Program-made: the position numbers and the translations under genes | Assembly: GCF_030317205.1 (NCBI RefSeq) | Contig: NZ_JASZYB010000001.1 | Location: 682,001 to 746,000 of the forward strand | Direction: 5' to 3' | Length of the DNA stretch: 64,000 bases | Source: Variovorax sp. J2L1-78 | GTDB lineage: Bacteria > Pseudomonadota > Gammaproteobacteria > Burkholderiales > Burkholderiaceae_C | Shown here: in pieces, positions 28,796 through 37,436 of the stretch | Layout of the letters: the number at the start of each line of letters is the position of its first letter | Numbering within the stretch: the first letter of the stretch is position 1 | Notes under the pieces: generated by a model | Told to the model about the DNA's origin: nothing | The model's input: the letters and a program-made list of their open reading frames with translations, nothing else | Database searches by the model: none

Positions 28796-31168
28796 ATGAG
28801 CGTTCAGCACGCCGGGCCGAGCCGGGGCCGCCGCACGCTCGTGCTCCTGCTGTGGCTGGCCGCGGTGCTGGCCGGGGTCGCGGTCATTTCGAGTACCCAC
28901 TTCAGCGCCGACCTGTCGGCCTTCCTGCCGGCCAGCCCCGACGCGCGCCAGCGCGTGCTGATCGAGCAGCTGCAGAGCGGCGTCGCCTCGCGGACGCTGA
29001 TGGTCGGCCTCGAAGGCGGCAAGGACGCGGCCCAGCGCGCCGACGTGTCGCGCGCCCTCGGCAAGGCGATGCGCGCCAGCGGGCTCTACGAGCAGGTCCA
29101 GAACGGCGACCACAGCGAATGGCAGGAAGCCGGCACCTTCGTCTTCGACCGGCGCTACCAGCTGTCGCCGGACGTGACGCCGCAGCGCTTCAGCGTCGAC
29201 GGCCTGCGCGATGCCGTCACCGACACCATGTCGATGCTCGGTACGCCGGCCGGCAATTTGGTCCGGCCGCTGTTCGAGCGCGATCCGACCGGCGAGACGC
29301 AGCGCATCGCCGAAGGGCTGATCCCCGCCACCTCCCCGCGCACGGAGGAGGGCGTGTGGGTGTCGCGCACCGCGCCGCGCGCCATGCTGTTGGCCACGAC
29401 CAAGGCCTCGGGCAGCGATCTCGATGCGCAAGCGGCCGCCGTCGCCCGCATCGAGACCGAATACGCCAAGGCGACGCAGGGCCTGGGTGCCGAAGCGCCG
29501 AAGTTGCAATTGAGCGGCGCCCCGGTGTTCTCGGTGCAGAGCCGCGACAAGATCAAGGGCGAGGCGATCCACCTCGCCATCGTCGGCGCCATCGTGATGG
29601 GCTGCCTGCTGCTGGTGGCCTTCGCGTCGCCCAAGGCACTGGTCGTCGCGCTGCTGCCGGTGCTGACCGGCGTGGTCGCGGGCACGGCCGCGGTCGCACT
29701 GGTGTTCGGCTCGGTGCACGGCCTCACGATGGGCTTCGGCAGCACGCTGATCGGCGAGACAGTCGACTACGCCATCTACTACCTGATCCAGGCGCGCGGC
29801 GCGGCGGTGCCGGGCACCGGCTGGCAGCGCTGGCGCGACCTGAACTGGCCGACGGTGCGCCTGGGCCTGCTCACGTCGGTGTGCGGTTTCGCGGCGCTGC
29901 TGTTCTCGGGCTTCCCGGGCTTGGCGCAGCTCGGCGTGTTCTCCATCGCCGGCCTGGTGGCCGCCGCGCTGGTCACGCGCCATGGCCTGCCGATGCTGGC
30001 ACCCGATGGCGCGACGGGCATCGGCATGCGCCGTCACATGGCACGTGTGGCGAGCGGCATCGTCCAGGCCATGCCGCGGCTGCGCGTCGGCTTCGTCGTG
30101 CTGGGCGTGGTGGCGATGGCGCTGATGGCGTGGCAGGGCGGGGCGCTGTGGCGCGCCAGCCTGTCGTCCATGAGCCCGATCTCCAAGGCTTCGCAGGAAC
30201 TCGACGCCTCGTTGCGCGAGGACATCGGCGCCAGCGACGGGGGCACGCTGGTCGTCATCCAGGCGGCCGACGAGCAGGCCACGCTGCGCATTACCGAGGC
30301 CGCCGGCCAGCGGCTCGATGCGCTGGTCGACGAAGGCCAGCTGAGCGGCTACGAAACCGTCACCCGCATGCTGCCGAGCGCGGCCGCGCAGCAGGCGCGC
30401 ATCGCCAGCCTGCCCGATGCTGCCACGCTGCGCGCGCGCGTGGCCGAGGCGACGCAGGGCATGCCGCTGGCACCCGATCGGCTCGAACCCTTCGTGGCCT
30501 CGGTGGACGCGGCGCGCAACCTGGCGCCCATCACCCGCGAAGAACTCGCCCAGGGGCCGCTGGCGCCCGTGGTGCGCGCGCTGATGTTCGAGCGGCCGGG
30601 CGGCGGCTGGGCGTCGCTGATCGCGCTGCACACGACCGATCGCTTCGACAAGGCCAAGCTGGTGGCGGCGCTGGCGCCGCTGCCGGAGGTTCAGGTGGTC
30701 GACATCGGCGCCGAACTGGGCAGCCTCTATGACCGCTACCTGCACGAGGCCTTCGTGCAGGTGCTGCTCGGTGCGCTGGCTGTCGTCGTGCTGCTGGGTC
30801 TGTACCTGCGCTCGCTGCGCCGGCTGGTGGCCGTGTGCCAGCCGCTGCTGCTGGCGGTGGTGCTCACGCTCGGCGGCATGGCGGCGCTGCAGGTGCCGCT
30901 GGGCATCCTGCACCTCGTCGGGCTGCTGCTGATCGTGGCGGTCGGCTCCAACTACGCGCTCTTCTTCGACCAGCTGCAGGAGACCGGCCGCGCCGACGAG
31001 GACACGCTGGCCTCGCTGATGCTGGCCAACCTGACGACGGTCGTGTCCTTCGGGCTGATCGCGATCTCGGACATCCCGGCGCTCTCGGCCATCGGTCGCG
31101 TGGTGGCGCCCGGCGCGCTCTTGGCCTTGCTGCTCTCTGCGGCTTTCGCCAAGCGGCGCGTGCGCTGA
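28796..31168 (+). CDS. MMPL/RND-type pigment exporter
   Basis: A 790-residue exporter with the twelve-helix, two-porter-domain plan of MMPL proteins: first helix near residue 15-35, a long periplasmic domain, five helices (about 255-410) containing T-L-I-G-E-T-V-D-Y-A-I-Y-Y, a second periplasmic domain, and a final helix bundle with L-L-I-V-A-V-G-S-N-Y-A-L-F-F-D. The paired D-Y and N-Y-A-L-F-F-D motifs are the proton-relay positions. It corresponds to the exporters of aryl polyene and xanthomonadin clusters (XanF/ApeM type). Confidence 0.9.
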   Translation: MSVQHAGPSRGRRTLVLLLWLAAVLAGVAVISSTHFSADLSAFLPASPDARQRVLIEQLQSGVASRTLMVGLEGGKDAAQRADVSRALGKAMRASGLYEQVQNGDHSEWQEAGTFVFDRRYQLSPDVTPQRFSVDGLRDAVTDTMSMLGTPAGNLVRPLFERDPTGETQRIAEGLIPATSPRTEEGVWVSRTAPRAMLLATTKASGSDLDAQAAAVARIETEYAKATQGLGAEAPKLQLSGAPVFSVQSRDKIKGEAIHLAIVGAIVMGCLLLVAFASPKALVVALLPVLTGVVAGTAAVALVFGSVHGLTMGFGSTLIGETVDYAIYYLIQARGAAVPGTGWQRWRDLNWPTVRLGLLTSVCGFAALLFSGFPGLAQLGVFSIAGLVAAALVTRHGLPMLAPDGATGIGMRRHMARVASGIVQAMPRLRVGFVVLGVVAMALMAWQGGALWRASLSSMSPISKASQELDASLREDIGASDGGTLVVIQAADEQATLRITEAAGQRLDALVDEGQLSGYETVTRMLPSAAAQQARIASLPDAATLRARVAEATQGMPLAPDRLEPFVASVDAARNLAPITREELAQGPLAPVVRALMFERPGGGWASLIALHTTDRFDKAKLVAALAPLPEVQVVDIGAELGSLYDRYLHEAFVQVLLGALAVVVLLGLYLRSLRRLVAVCQPLLLAVVLTLGGMAALQVPLGILHLVGLLLIVAVGSNYALFFDQLQETGRADEDTLASLMLANLTTVVSFGLIAISDIPALSAIGRVVAPGALLALLLSAAFAKRRVR

Positions 31169-31184
31169 GGTACAAAGGCGCGCC

Positions 31185-32015
31185 ATGACGTCCGCCACCG
31201 TTCCTCCGATGTCCTCCGCCACGTCGATGCCGCTCATCTTCCCGGCAAGTGCGCTGCTGCACGTGGGCGCGCTGGCGGCGGCCGTGTGGGTGCCCGGTGC
31301 GCTGCCCTGGGCGATCGGCGCGGTGGTGCTCAACCATGCGCTCATCACCGGTGCCGGGCTCACGCCGCGCAGCCGCCTGTTGGGGCCGAACGTCACGCGC
31401 CTGCCCGCGGCCGCCGTGGCGCGTCGCGAAGTCGCGCTGACCATCGACGACGGACCCGACCCGGTCGTCACGCCGCAGGTGCTCGACGTGCTCGAGGCCT
31501 ATGGTCAGCGCGCCACCTTCTTCTGCATCGCCGACCGCGTGGTGGCGCATCCCGCGCTGGCCCGCGAGATCGTCGCGCGCGGCCACAGCATCCAGAACCA
31601 CACGGCGCGCCATCGGCACGACTTCTCGTTCCTCGGGCCCCGTGGCTATGCCGCCGAGATCTCCCGCGCACAGGACCTGCTCACGCAGGCGACCGGCGAA
31701 CGCCCGACCTGCTTTCGCGCGCCGGCCGGCCTGCGCAATCCCTTTCTCGCCCCGGTGCTGCAGCGCCTGGGCCTGTCGCTGGTGAGCTGGACGCGGCGCG
31801 GCTTCGACACGCGCGAGCGCGACCCGGCCAAGGTGCTCGAGCGCCTGGTGCGCGGGCTGGCCGCCGGCGACATCCTGCTGCTGCACGACGGCAACGCCGC
31901 CCGCACCGCGACCGGCCGCCCGGTCGTGCTGGAGGTGCTGCCGCCGCTGCTGGCACGGCTGAAGGCCGACCGCCTGCGCGCCGTGACCCTGCCCGACGCA
32001 CTGAAGGACGCATGA
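31185..32015 (+). CDS. Polysaccharide deacetylase (NodB-fold) in the pigment arm
   Basis: A 276-residue protein with a membrane helix near residues 20-50 and a NodB catalytic domain: T-I-D-D-G-P-D (metal Asp pair), H-S-I-Q-N-H-T-A-R-H (metal His), R-A-P-A-G-L-R and L-L-L-H-D-G-N. These are the five-motif elements of carbohydrate esterase family 4. It may trim an N-acetyl group from a sugar headgroup, consistent with the glycosyltransferase in the other arm. It overlaps the methyltransferase by 4 bases, so it belongs to the same unit. Confidence 0.87.
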   Translation: MTSATVPPMSSATSMPLIFPASALLHVGALAAAVWVPGALPWAIGAVVLNHALITGAGLTPRSRLLGPNVTRLPAAAVARREVALTIDDGPDPVVTPQVLDVLEAYGQRATFFCIADRVVAHPALAREIVARGHSIQNHTARHRHDFSFLGPRGYAAEISRAQDLLTQATGERPTCFRAPAGLRNPFLAPVLQRLGLSLVSWTRRGFDTRERDPAKVLERLVRGLAAGDILLLHDGNAARTATGRPVVLEVLPPLLARLKADRLRAVTLPDALKDA

Positions 32016-32761
32016 GCAACACGCTGTCGACCGACGCGGCCTGGCGCCGCCTGCACGAGGAGGCCACCGCGCCATACCGACAGTCCGGCCGGTTCGGCTG
32101 GCACTTCGCGCGCGGCAAGCTGGGGCGCGACCCGGCCTTCCGCGGCATGCTGGAGCGCCAACTGATCGGCGCGCGGCATGCGCGCGTGCTCGACATCGGC
32201 AGCGGCCAAAGCCTCACGGCCAGTCTCTTGTCGGTCGCCGCATCGATGCAGACGCAAGGCCACTGGCCGAGCGCCTGGCCGGCGACGCCCGCACGCATCG
32301 ACTACACCGGCATCGAGCTGATGCCCAGGGACGTGGCCCGCGCGCAGGCGGCGCTCGGCCATCTGCAACCCGCACCACGCATCCTGTGCGCGGACATGTG
32401 CAGCGCGCCGCTGCCGGCCTGCGACCTGGTCGTGATCCTCGACGTGCTGCACTACGTCGACCTCCCGGCGCAGGAAGGCGTGCTGCAGCGTGTGCGCGAC
32501 GCGCTCGCGCCCGGCGGGCGGCTGCTGCTGCGCGTCGGCGATGCGGCCAGCAAGCGTCGCTACGCCATCAGCCAATGGGTCGACCACACCGTGACGCGCG
32601 TTCGCGGGCACCGGGTGTCGCCGACCTGGGGCCGCACGCTGGTCGAATGGACCACGCTGCTGCAGCGCCTGGGCTTCGCCGTACAGAACATCCCCATGAG
32701 CCAGGGCACGCCCTTTGCCAACGTGCTGCTGGTCGCCGACCTCGAACCTGCATCGCCATGA
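32012..32761 (+). CDS. SAM-dependent methyltransferase of the pigment cluster
   Basis: A 249-residue class I methyltransferase. Motif I is V-L-D-I-G-S-G-Q-S (about residues 59-67), followed by I-E-L-M-P and D-V-L-H-Y-V-D with L-A-P-G-G-R-L-L-L-R. A methyl group on the aryl ring or hydroxyl is usual in aryl polyenes and flexirubins, making the aryl head the likely target (inference). Both ends overlap neighbours by ATGA. Confidence 0.83.
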   Translation: MSNTLSTDAAWRRLHEEATAPYRQSGRFGWHFARGKLGRDPAFRGMLERQLIGARHARVLDIGSGQSLTASLLSVAASMQTQGHWPSAWPATPARIDYTGIELMPRDVARAQAALGHLQPAPRILCADMCSAPLPACDLVVILDVLHYVDLPAQEGVLQRVRDALAPGGRLLLRVGDAASKRRYAISQWVDHTVTRVRGHRVSPTWGRTLVEWTTLLQRLGFAVQNIPMSQGTPFANVLLVADLEPASP

Positions 32762-33234
32762 CGACACCCCAGACCCTCGACCGCGCCGGCATCGCCCGCC
32801 GCATTCCCCACAGCGGCAGCATGTGCCTGCTCGACCGGCTGGAAGCCTGGGACGCCGAGGCGATCCACTGCAGCACGGCGAGCCATGCGCTACCCGACAA
32901 CCCGCTGCGCACCGCGAGCGGGCTGATGGCGCCCAACCTCGTCGAATACGCTGCGCAGGCCATGGCCCTGCACGGCGGCGTGCTCGCACCGGACGATGCC
33001 GAGCCCTCGGCCGGTTTCCTGGCCAGCGCGCGCAACGTGCGGTTCGCGGTCGACCGCTTCGACGACGTGGCGGACGCGCTGCAGGTGCACGCCAAGCGCC
33101 TGTCGGGCGACGCCAGCCAAGTGCTCTATGAGTTCGCCGTGAAGGACGCCGGCGGCCGCGCATTGGCCGAGGGCCGCGCGGTCGTCGTCCTCAACACCCC
33201 GCTGCCTCCCGCCACCCCTCCCTCGACGAAATGA
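32758..33234 (+). CDS. Hotdog-fold 3-hydroxyacyl-ACP dehydratase (ApeP-like)
   Basis: A 158-residue protein with I-P-H-S-G-S-M-C-L-L-D-R-L at residues 16-28, the characteristic start of aryl polyene dehydratases, and N-L-V-E-Y-A-A-Q-A-M-A-L-H around residues 60-72. It would remove water from the 3-hydroxy intermediate in each elongation round. It is one of two dehydratase domains here; the other is fused to the ligase. ATGA overlaps on both sides. Confidence 0.87.
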   Translation: MTTPQTLDRAGIARRIPHSGSMCLLDRLEAWDAEAIHCSTASHALPDNPLRTASGLMAPNLVEYAAQAMALHGGVLAPDDAEPSAGFLASARNVRFAVDRFDDVADALQVHAKRLSGDASQVLYEFAVKDAGGRALAEGRAVVVLNTPLPPATPPSTK

Positions 33235-33971
33235 CCGCCATGTCCCTGTCCGGAAAACGTGCCCTCATCACCGGCGCCAGCGGCGCTCTCGGCGCGGCCA
33301 TCGCCCAGCGCCTGGCGCGCGACGGCGCCACCGTGCTGCTGCATGCCAGCTCGCGCCCGCAGGCGGTCGAGGCACTGGCCGCCACCATCACCGCGGCCGG
33401 CGGCACCGCCGAATGCCATGTCTTCGACCTGCGCAGCGACGAAGCCACGGCCGCCGGCTGCGCCGCGATGCTGGTCGGCGGGCCGGTCCAGATCCTGGTG
33501 AACAACGCCGGCGTGCACGACGACGCGGTGCTGCCGGGCATGCGGCCCGAGCAGTGGCACAAGGTGATCGACGTGTCGCTCAACGGCTTCTTCCGCGTCA
33601 CGCAGCCGCTGCTGCTGCCGATGCTGCGCACCCGCTGGGGCCGCATCCTGAACATCTCGTCGGTGGCGTCGCTCACCGGCAACCGCGGCCAGGTCAACTA
33701 CGCCGCCGCCAAGGGCGCGCTCAACAGCGCGACCAAGGCGCTGTCGCTCGAAGTGGCGGCACGCGGCGTGACGGTGAACGCCATCGCGCCCGGCATCATC
33801 GCGTCGCCGATGGCCGACGCCGTGTTCGACCCAGCCCTCATCCAGCAGATGGTGCCGGTCAAGCGCGCCGGCACGCCCGACGAGGTGGCCGCGCTCGCCG
33901 GCTTCCTGGCCAGCCCTGACGCGGCCTATATCACGGGACAGGTCATCTCGATCAACGGCGGGATGGTCTAG
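33231..33971 (+). CDS. 3-ketoacyl-ACP reductase (FabG-like, ApeQ type)
   Basis: A 246-residue short-chain dehydrogenase with cofactor motif T-G-A-S-G-A-L-G (about residues 14-21), N-N-A-G, catalytic Ser in N-I-S-S-V-A-S and Y-x3-K in Y-A-A-A-K (near 155-159). It reduces the beta-keto group during polyene elongation. The stop codon's last base is the first base of the chromate transporter start (TAGTG). Confidence 0.92.
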   Translation: MTAMSLSGKRALITGASGALGAAIAQRLARDGATVLLHASSRPQAVEALAATITAAGGTAECHVFDLRSDEATAAGCAAMLVGGPVQILVNNAGVHDDAVLPGMRPEQWHKVIDVSLNGFFRVTQPLLLPMLRTRWGRILNISSVASLTGNRGQVNYAAAKGALNSATKALSLEVAARGVTVNAIAPGIIASPMADAVFDPALIQQMVPVKRAGTPDEVAALAGFLASPDAAYITGQVISINGGMV

Positions 33972-35341
33972 TGGCTGGCGCGCCGCTCGGTGACGCGGCG
34001 CCGGGCGTGGCCCCGCTCGCCGTGGGCTTCTGGGAGGCCTTCCGCTTCTGGCTCAAGCTGGGCTTCGTCAGCTTCGGCGGGCCGGCCGGGCAGATCGCGA
34101 TCATGCACACCGAGCTGGTCGAGCGCCGGCGCTGGATCAGCGAGAAGCGCTTTCTGCACGCGCTCAACTACTGCATGCTGCTGCCGGGCCCCGAAGCGCA
34201 GCAACTGGCGACCTACATCGGCTGGCTGCTGCACCGGACCCGCGGCGGCCTCGTGGCGGGCGGGCTGTTCGTGCTGCCGTCGCTGTTCATCCTGATCGGC
34301 CTGTCGTGGATCTACCTGCGCTTCGGCCATGTGCCGGTGGTGGCGGGCATCTTCTACGGCATCAAGCCGGCCGTCACGGCCATCGTGCTGCATGCGGCGC
34401 ACCGCATCGGCACGCGCGCGCTGCGCAACCGCTGGATGTGGGGCATCGCGGCGGCGTCGTTCCTGGCGATCTTCGCCTTCGACACGCCGTTCCCCGCCAT
34501 CGTGGTGGCCGCCGCGCTGGTCGGGCACTTCGGCGCACGACGTGCGCCCGCCGTGTTCACGCTCGGCGGGGTGCCCGGCCATACCGCGTCGGGCCACGGG
34601 CCGGCGCTGATCGACGACGACACGCCGCCGCCGCCGCATGCGCACTTCTCGCGTGTGCGGCTGGCGCAGGTGCTCGGCGTCGGGTTGGGGCTGTGGGCGC
34701 TGGCCATGGCGACCCTGGTCGCCACGCAGGGCGTGCAGGGCACGCTGACGCAGATGGGGTGGTTCTTCACCAAGGCGGCCTTGCTGACCTTCGGTGGTGC
34801 CTACGCGGTGCTGCCCTATGTCTACCAGGGCGCCGTCGAGCAGCACCACTGGCTGTCCGGTGCGCAGATGATCGACGGCCTGGCGCTGGGCGAGACGACG
34901 CCGGGCCCGCTGATCATGGTGGTGGCCTTCGTGGGCTTCGTCGGCGGCTGGCTGCACCAGGTACTCGGCCCCGACGCGTTGTTCGCGGGCGCCGCGCTGG
35001 CGGCCTCGGTGGTCACCTTTTTCACCTTCCTGCCGTCCTTCGTCTTCATCCTGGCCGGCGGCCCGGTGATCGAGGCGACGCACGGCCGGCTGGGCTTCAC
35101 CGCGCCGCTGTCGGCCATCACCGCGGCCGTGGTGGGGGTCATCCTCAACCTCGCGCTCTTCTTCGCGTACCACGTGCTGTGGCCGCAGGGTTTCGGTGGG
35201 CGCTTCGACGCGGCGTCGGCCGTGATCGCGCTCGGCGCCGCCGTGGCGCTGTTCCGCTTCAAGGTCGGCGTGCTGCCATTGCTCGGCACGTGTGCCCTCG
35301 CCGGGCTGGCGTGGACCTGGCTGCTGCCGGCGCTGCGTTAG
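33971..35341 (+). CDS. chrA: Chromate efflux transporter ChrA, full-length
   Basis: A 456-residue membrane protein with two CHR domains. The first contains F-W-L-K-L-G-F-V-S-F-G-G-P-A-G-Q-I-A and L-P-G-P-E-A-Q-Q-L; the second contains K-A-A-L-L-T-F-G-G-A-Y-A-V-L and E-T-T-P-G-P-L-I-M. The GTG start overlaps the reductase stop by one base, yet its role has no known link to pigment synthesis. It exports chromate, competing with sulfate. Whether it is co-transcribed with the pigment genes by design or by accident is open. Confidence 0.92.
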   Translation: MAGAPLGDAAPGVAPLAVGFWEAFRFWLKLGFVSFGGPAGQIAIMHTELVERRRWISEKRFLHALNYCMLLPGPEAQQLATYIGWLLHRTRGGLVAGGLFVLPSLFILIGLSWIYLRFGHVPVVAGIFYGIKPAVTAIVLHAAHRIGTRALRNRWMWGIAAASFLAIFAFDTPFPAIVVAAALVGHFGARRAPAVFTLGGVPGHTASGHGPALIDDDTPPPPHAHFSRVRLAQVLGVGLGLWALAMATLVATQGVQGTLTQMGWFFTKAALLTFGGAYAVLPYVYQGAVEQHHWLSGAQMIDGLALGETTPGPLIMVVAFVGFVGGWLHQVLGPDALFAGAALAASVVTFFTFLPSFVFILAGGPVIEATHGRLGFTAPLSAITAAVVGVILNLALFFAYHVLWPQGFGGRFDAASAVIALGAAVALFRFKVGVLPLLGTCALAGLAWTWLLPALR

Positions 35342-35437
35342 GGCCGTTCACCGAACACCGTCTTTCGGACGTTTCGCGACCGGCCGGCGCGTTTCGTCGC
35401 ATCGTGCTGGCGAGGGTGCGCCTGACGCGCGATCGTC

Positions 35438-35462
35438 GGGGCTCCACTTTCGACGGAGCCCC
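35438..35462 (+). promoter_or_regulatory. Perfect hairpin covering the ribosome binding site of the DUF2141 gene
   Basis: GGGGCTCC (35438-35445) and GGAGCCCC (35455-35462) form a perfect 8-base stem with a 9-base loop, ending 3 bases before the ATG at 35466. The only Shine-Dalgarno-like GGAG (35455-35458) lies inside the stem, so the structure should hide it. It could equally be a chrA terminator, but no T-tract follows. Confidence 0.5.
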
Positions 35463-35465
35463 CAC

Positions 35466-35897
35466 ATGCATCCCTTTCGCACCGTGTTCGCCTTTGCCGC
35501 CATCGCAGCGATGGTCGCCATTCCCCTGGCCGCGAGCGCGGCCGATCTCCGTGTCGCCGTGAGCGACGGGCCGGCCGTGCCGGCCACGCTCTATGTGGCG
35601 CTGTTCGACTCGGCCGATGCGCTGACGGCGGACAAGGCGCTGGCCGCGCAGACCCTCCCGATGCGCGACGGCAAGGCGCAGCTGGTGTTCGCCGGCCTGC
35701 CACCCGGACGCTATGTGCTCAAGTCCTTCGCCGATGAAAACGGCAACGGCAAGCTCGATGCGAACTTGGTCGGGGTGCCGATCGAACGCTACGGCTTCTC
35801 GAACGATGCCAGGGGCCGCATGGGCCCCCCGAGCTTCGACGCGGCCGCCGTGCCGCTCGAAGCCGCCGACAGCAGCATCGCCCTTCGCCTTCACTGA
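35466..35897 (+). CDS. DUF2141 secreted protein
   Basis: A 143-residue exported protein with a signal peptide (cleavage near A-A-S-A-A-D, residue 26). The small beta-sandwich shows A-T-L-Y-V-A-L-F-D-S, then L-P-P-G-R-Y-V-L-K-S-F-A-D-E-N-G-N-G-K-L-D and the Y-G-F-S-N-D-A segment typical of DUF2141. The function of the family is unknown. It lies 13 bases ahead of the carotenoid-oxygenase gene, so the two are likely co-expressed. Confidence 0.85.
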   Translation: MHPFRTVFAFAAIAAMVAIPLAASAADLRVAVSDGPAVPATLYVALFDSADALTADKALAAQTLPMRDGKAQLVFAGLPPGRYVLKSFADENGNGKLDANLVGVPIERYGFSNDARGRMGPPSFDAAAVPLEAADSSIALRLH

Positions 35898-35910
35898 GAG
35901 GACTCGGGCC

Positions 35911-37419
35911 ATGGACCGCCGTGAATTGCTTCGCCGGCTGGCTGCGGCCGGCAGCGCGCCTTTCCTCCTGCCGCTGGCTGGTCACGCTGACGGCACCAAC
36001 ACCCCCGACAGTTGGCAGACCGCCTTCGAGGCCTCGACCGCACCCTGGAAGCCGGGCTTCGCGTCGCTGCCCGGCGACCTGCCGCCGACGGCCGCCACGG
36101 TGCGCGGGCGCTTTCCCGACGCGGTCACCGGCACGCTCTACCGTGTCGGCCCCGCCGGGCACGAGGTCGGCGGCGAGCGCTACCACCACTGGTTCGACGG
36201 CGACGGCATGGCGCACCGCTTCGTGATCGACGGCCGGGAGGTCCGTCACCAGGGCCGCTATGTCGCGACCACCAAGCGCGTGCGCGAAGCGCGCGCCGGC
36301 CGCCGCCTGATCGAGGGCTTCGGCACAGTGTTCGCGGGCAGCGAGCCGCTGAGCTCGCCCGACGACATGAACGTCGCCAACATCAACATGCTGCCGATCG
36401 GCGGCGAGCTGCTCGCGCTGTGGGAAGGCGGTTCGGCCACGCGGCTGGACCCGCAGACGCTGGCGACGCGCGGCCTCAAGACCTGGCGGGCCGATCTGGC
36501 CGGCGTGCCGTTCTCCGCCCATCCGAAGATCGATCCGGATGGAACGGTCTGGAACTTCGGCGTCAGCGCGAGCAACGGCCTGCTGGTGCTCTACGAGATC
36601 GCGCCCGATGGCGCATTGCGCCGCGCCGACGCTCGGCCCGTGAGCCACCTGCCGATGGTCCACGACTTCGCGGTGACCGACAGGCACCTCGTGTTCCTGA
36701 TGCCGCCCCTGGTGTACGACGCCGCGCGCAAGCAGGCGGGCGCGAGCTTTCTCGATGCGCATGTGTGGCGGCCCGAACTCGGCATGCGTGCACTGGTGAT
36801 CGACAAGAAGGACTGGCAGCGTCAGCAGATGCTCGCGCTGCCGGCCGGCTTCCTGTTCCATCTGGGCAACGCCTGGGAGGAGCAGACCGCCGGCGGGACG
36901 GTGATCCATGTCGACTACGTCCGCGCGCCCGATGCCTCGAGCCTCTTCACGAGCACCCGCGAGCTCGTGCGGGGGCGCTATGTGCGCGGCCCGCAGGCTA
37001 GGCTGACGGTGGCCCGCCTGGACCTCGGCGCGGGCCGGGCGACGCAGGTCGAATGGCCCCTGGAGGCCGAATTCCCGCGCATCGATCCGCGCCGGGTCGG
37101 CCTGCGGCACCGCGAGGTGGTCCATGCCGCCGCGCCGATCGACGGCCGGCCGCTGTGGAGCGCGGTCGCACGCACCGACGTCGAATCAGGGGCTTCGCAA
37201 CGCTTCAGCTACGGGGCGCAGGCGCTGGTCGAGGAGCATGTGGTCGTGCCGGATGGCGAGCGTCCGGGGTGGGTGCTCGGGACCGCCCTCGACTACGCGC
37301 AGGGGAAGACGGTGCTGTCGTGCTTCGCCGCCGATGCGCTGGCCGACGGGCCGGTGGCGCAGGCGACCTTGCCCTATGCGCTGCCGCTGGGACTGCACGG
37401 GGCGTTCGTGGCGGCCTAG
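35911..37419 (+). CDS. Carotenoid oxygenase family (RPE65/CCD) protein, probably Tat-exported
   Basis: A 502-residue seven-bladed-propeller oxygenase. All four iron-binding His contexts are present: S-A-H-P-K, M-V-H-D-F-A, F-H-L-G-N-A-W and the C-terminal L-H-G-A-F. The N-terminus M-D-R-R-E-L-L-R-R-L followed by a short hydrophobic stretch looks like a twin-arginine signal, so it may act in the periplasm. Family members cleave C=C bonds of carotenoids, stilbenes or lignin-type compounds. Its position between the two arms of a polyene cluster makes a conjugated polyene or aryl-alkene substrate plausible, but this is inference. Confidence 0.87.
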   Translation: MDRRELLRRLAAAGSAPFLLPLAGHADGTNTPDSWQTAFEASTAPWKPGFASLPGDLPPTAATVRGRFPDAVTGTLYRVGPAGHEVGGERYHHWFDGDGMAHRFVIDGREVRHQGRYVATTKRVREARAGRRLIEGFGTVFAGSEPLSSPDDMNVANINMLPIGGELLALWEGGSATRLDPQTLATRGLKTWRADLAGVPFSAHPKIDPDGTVWNFGVSASNGLLVLYEIAPDGALRRADARPVSHLPMVHDFAVTDRHLVFLMPPLVYDAARKQAGASFLDAHVWRPELGMRALVIDKKDWQRQQMLALPAGFLFHLGNAWEEQTAGGTVIHVDYVRAPDASSLFTSTRELVRGRYVRGPQARLTVARLDLGAGRATQVEWPLEAEFPRIDPRRVGLRHREVVHAAAPIDGRPLWSAVARTDVESGASQRFSYGAQALVEEHVVVPDGERPGWVLGTALDYAQGKTVLSCFAADALADGPVAQATLPYALPLGLHGAFVAA

Positions 37420-37436
37420 GGCCTGCCCAGGTCCGC

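Noticed and set aside
33971..35341. chrA as a recent mobile insertion in the pigment cluster
   Set aside because: No inverted repeats, transposase or composition change is seen, and its start shares a base with the reductase stop.
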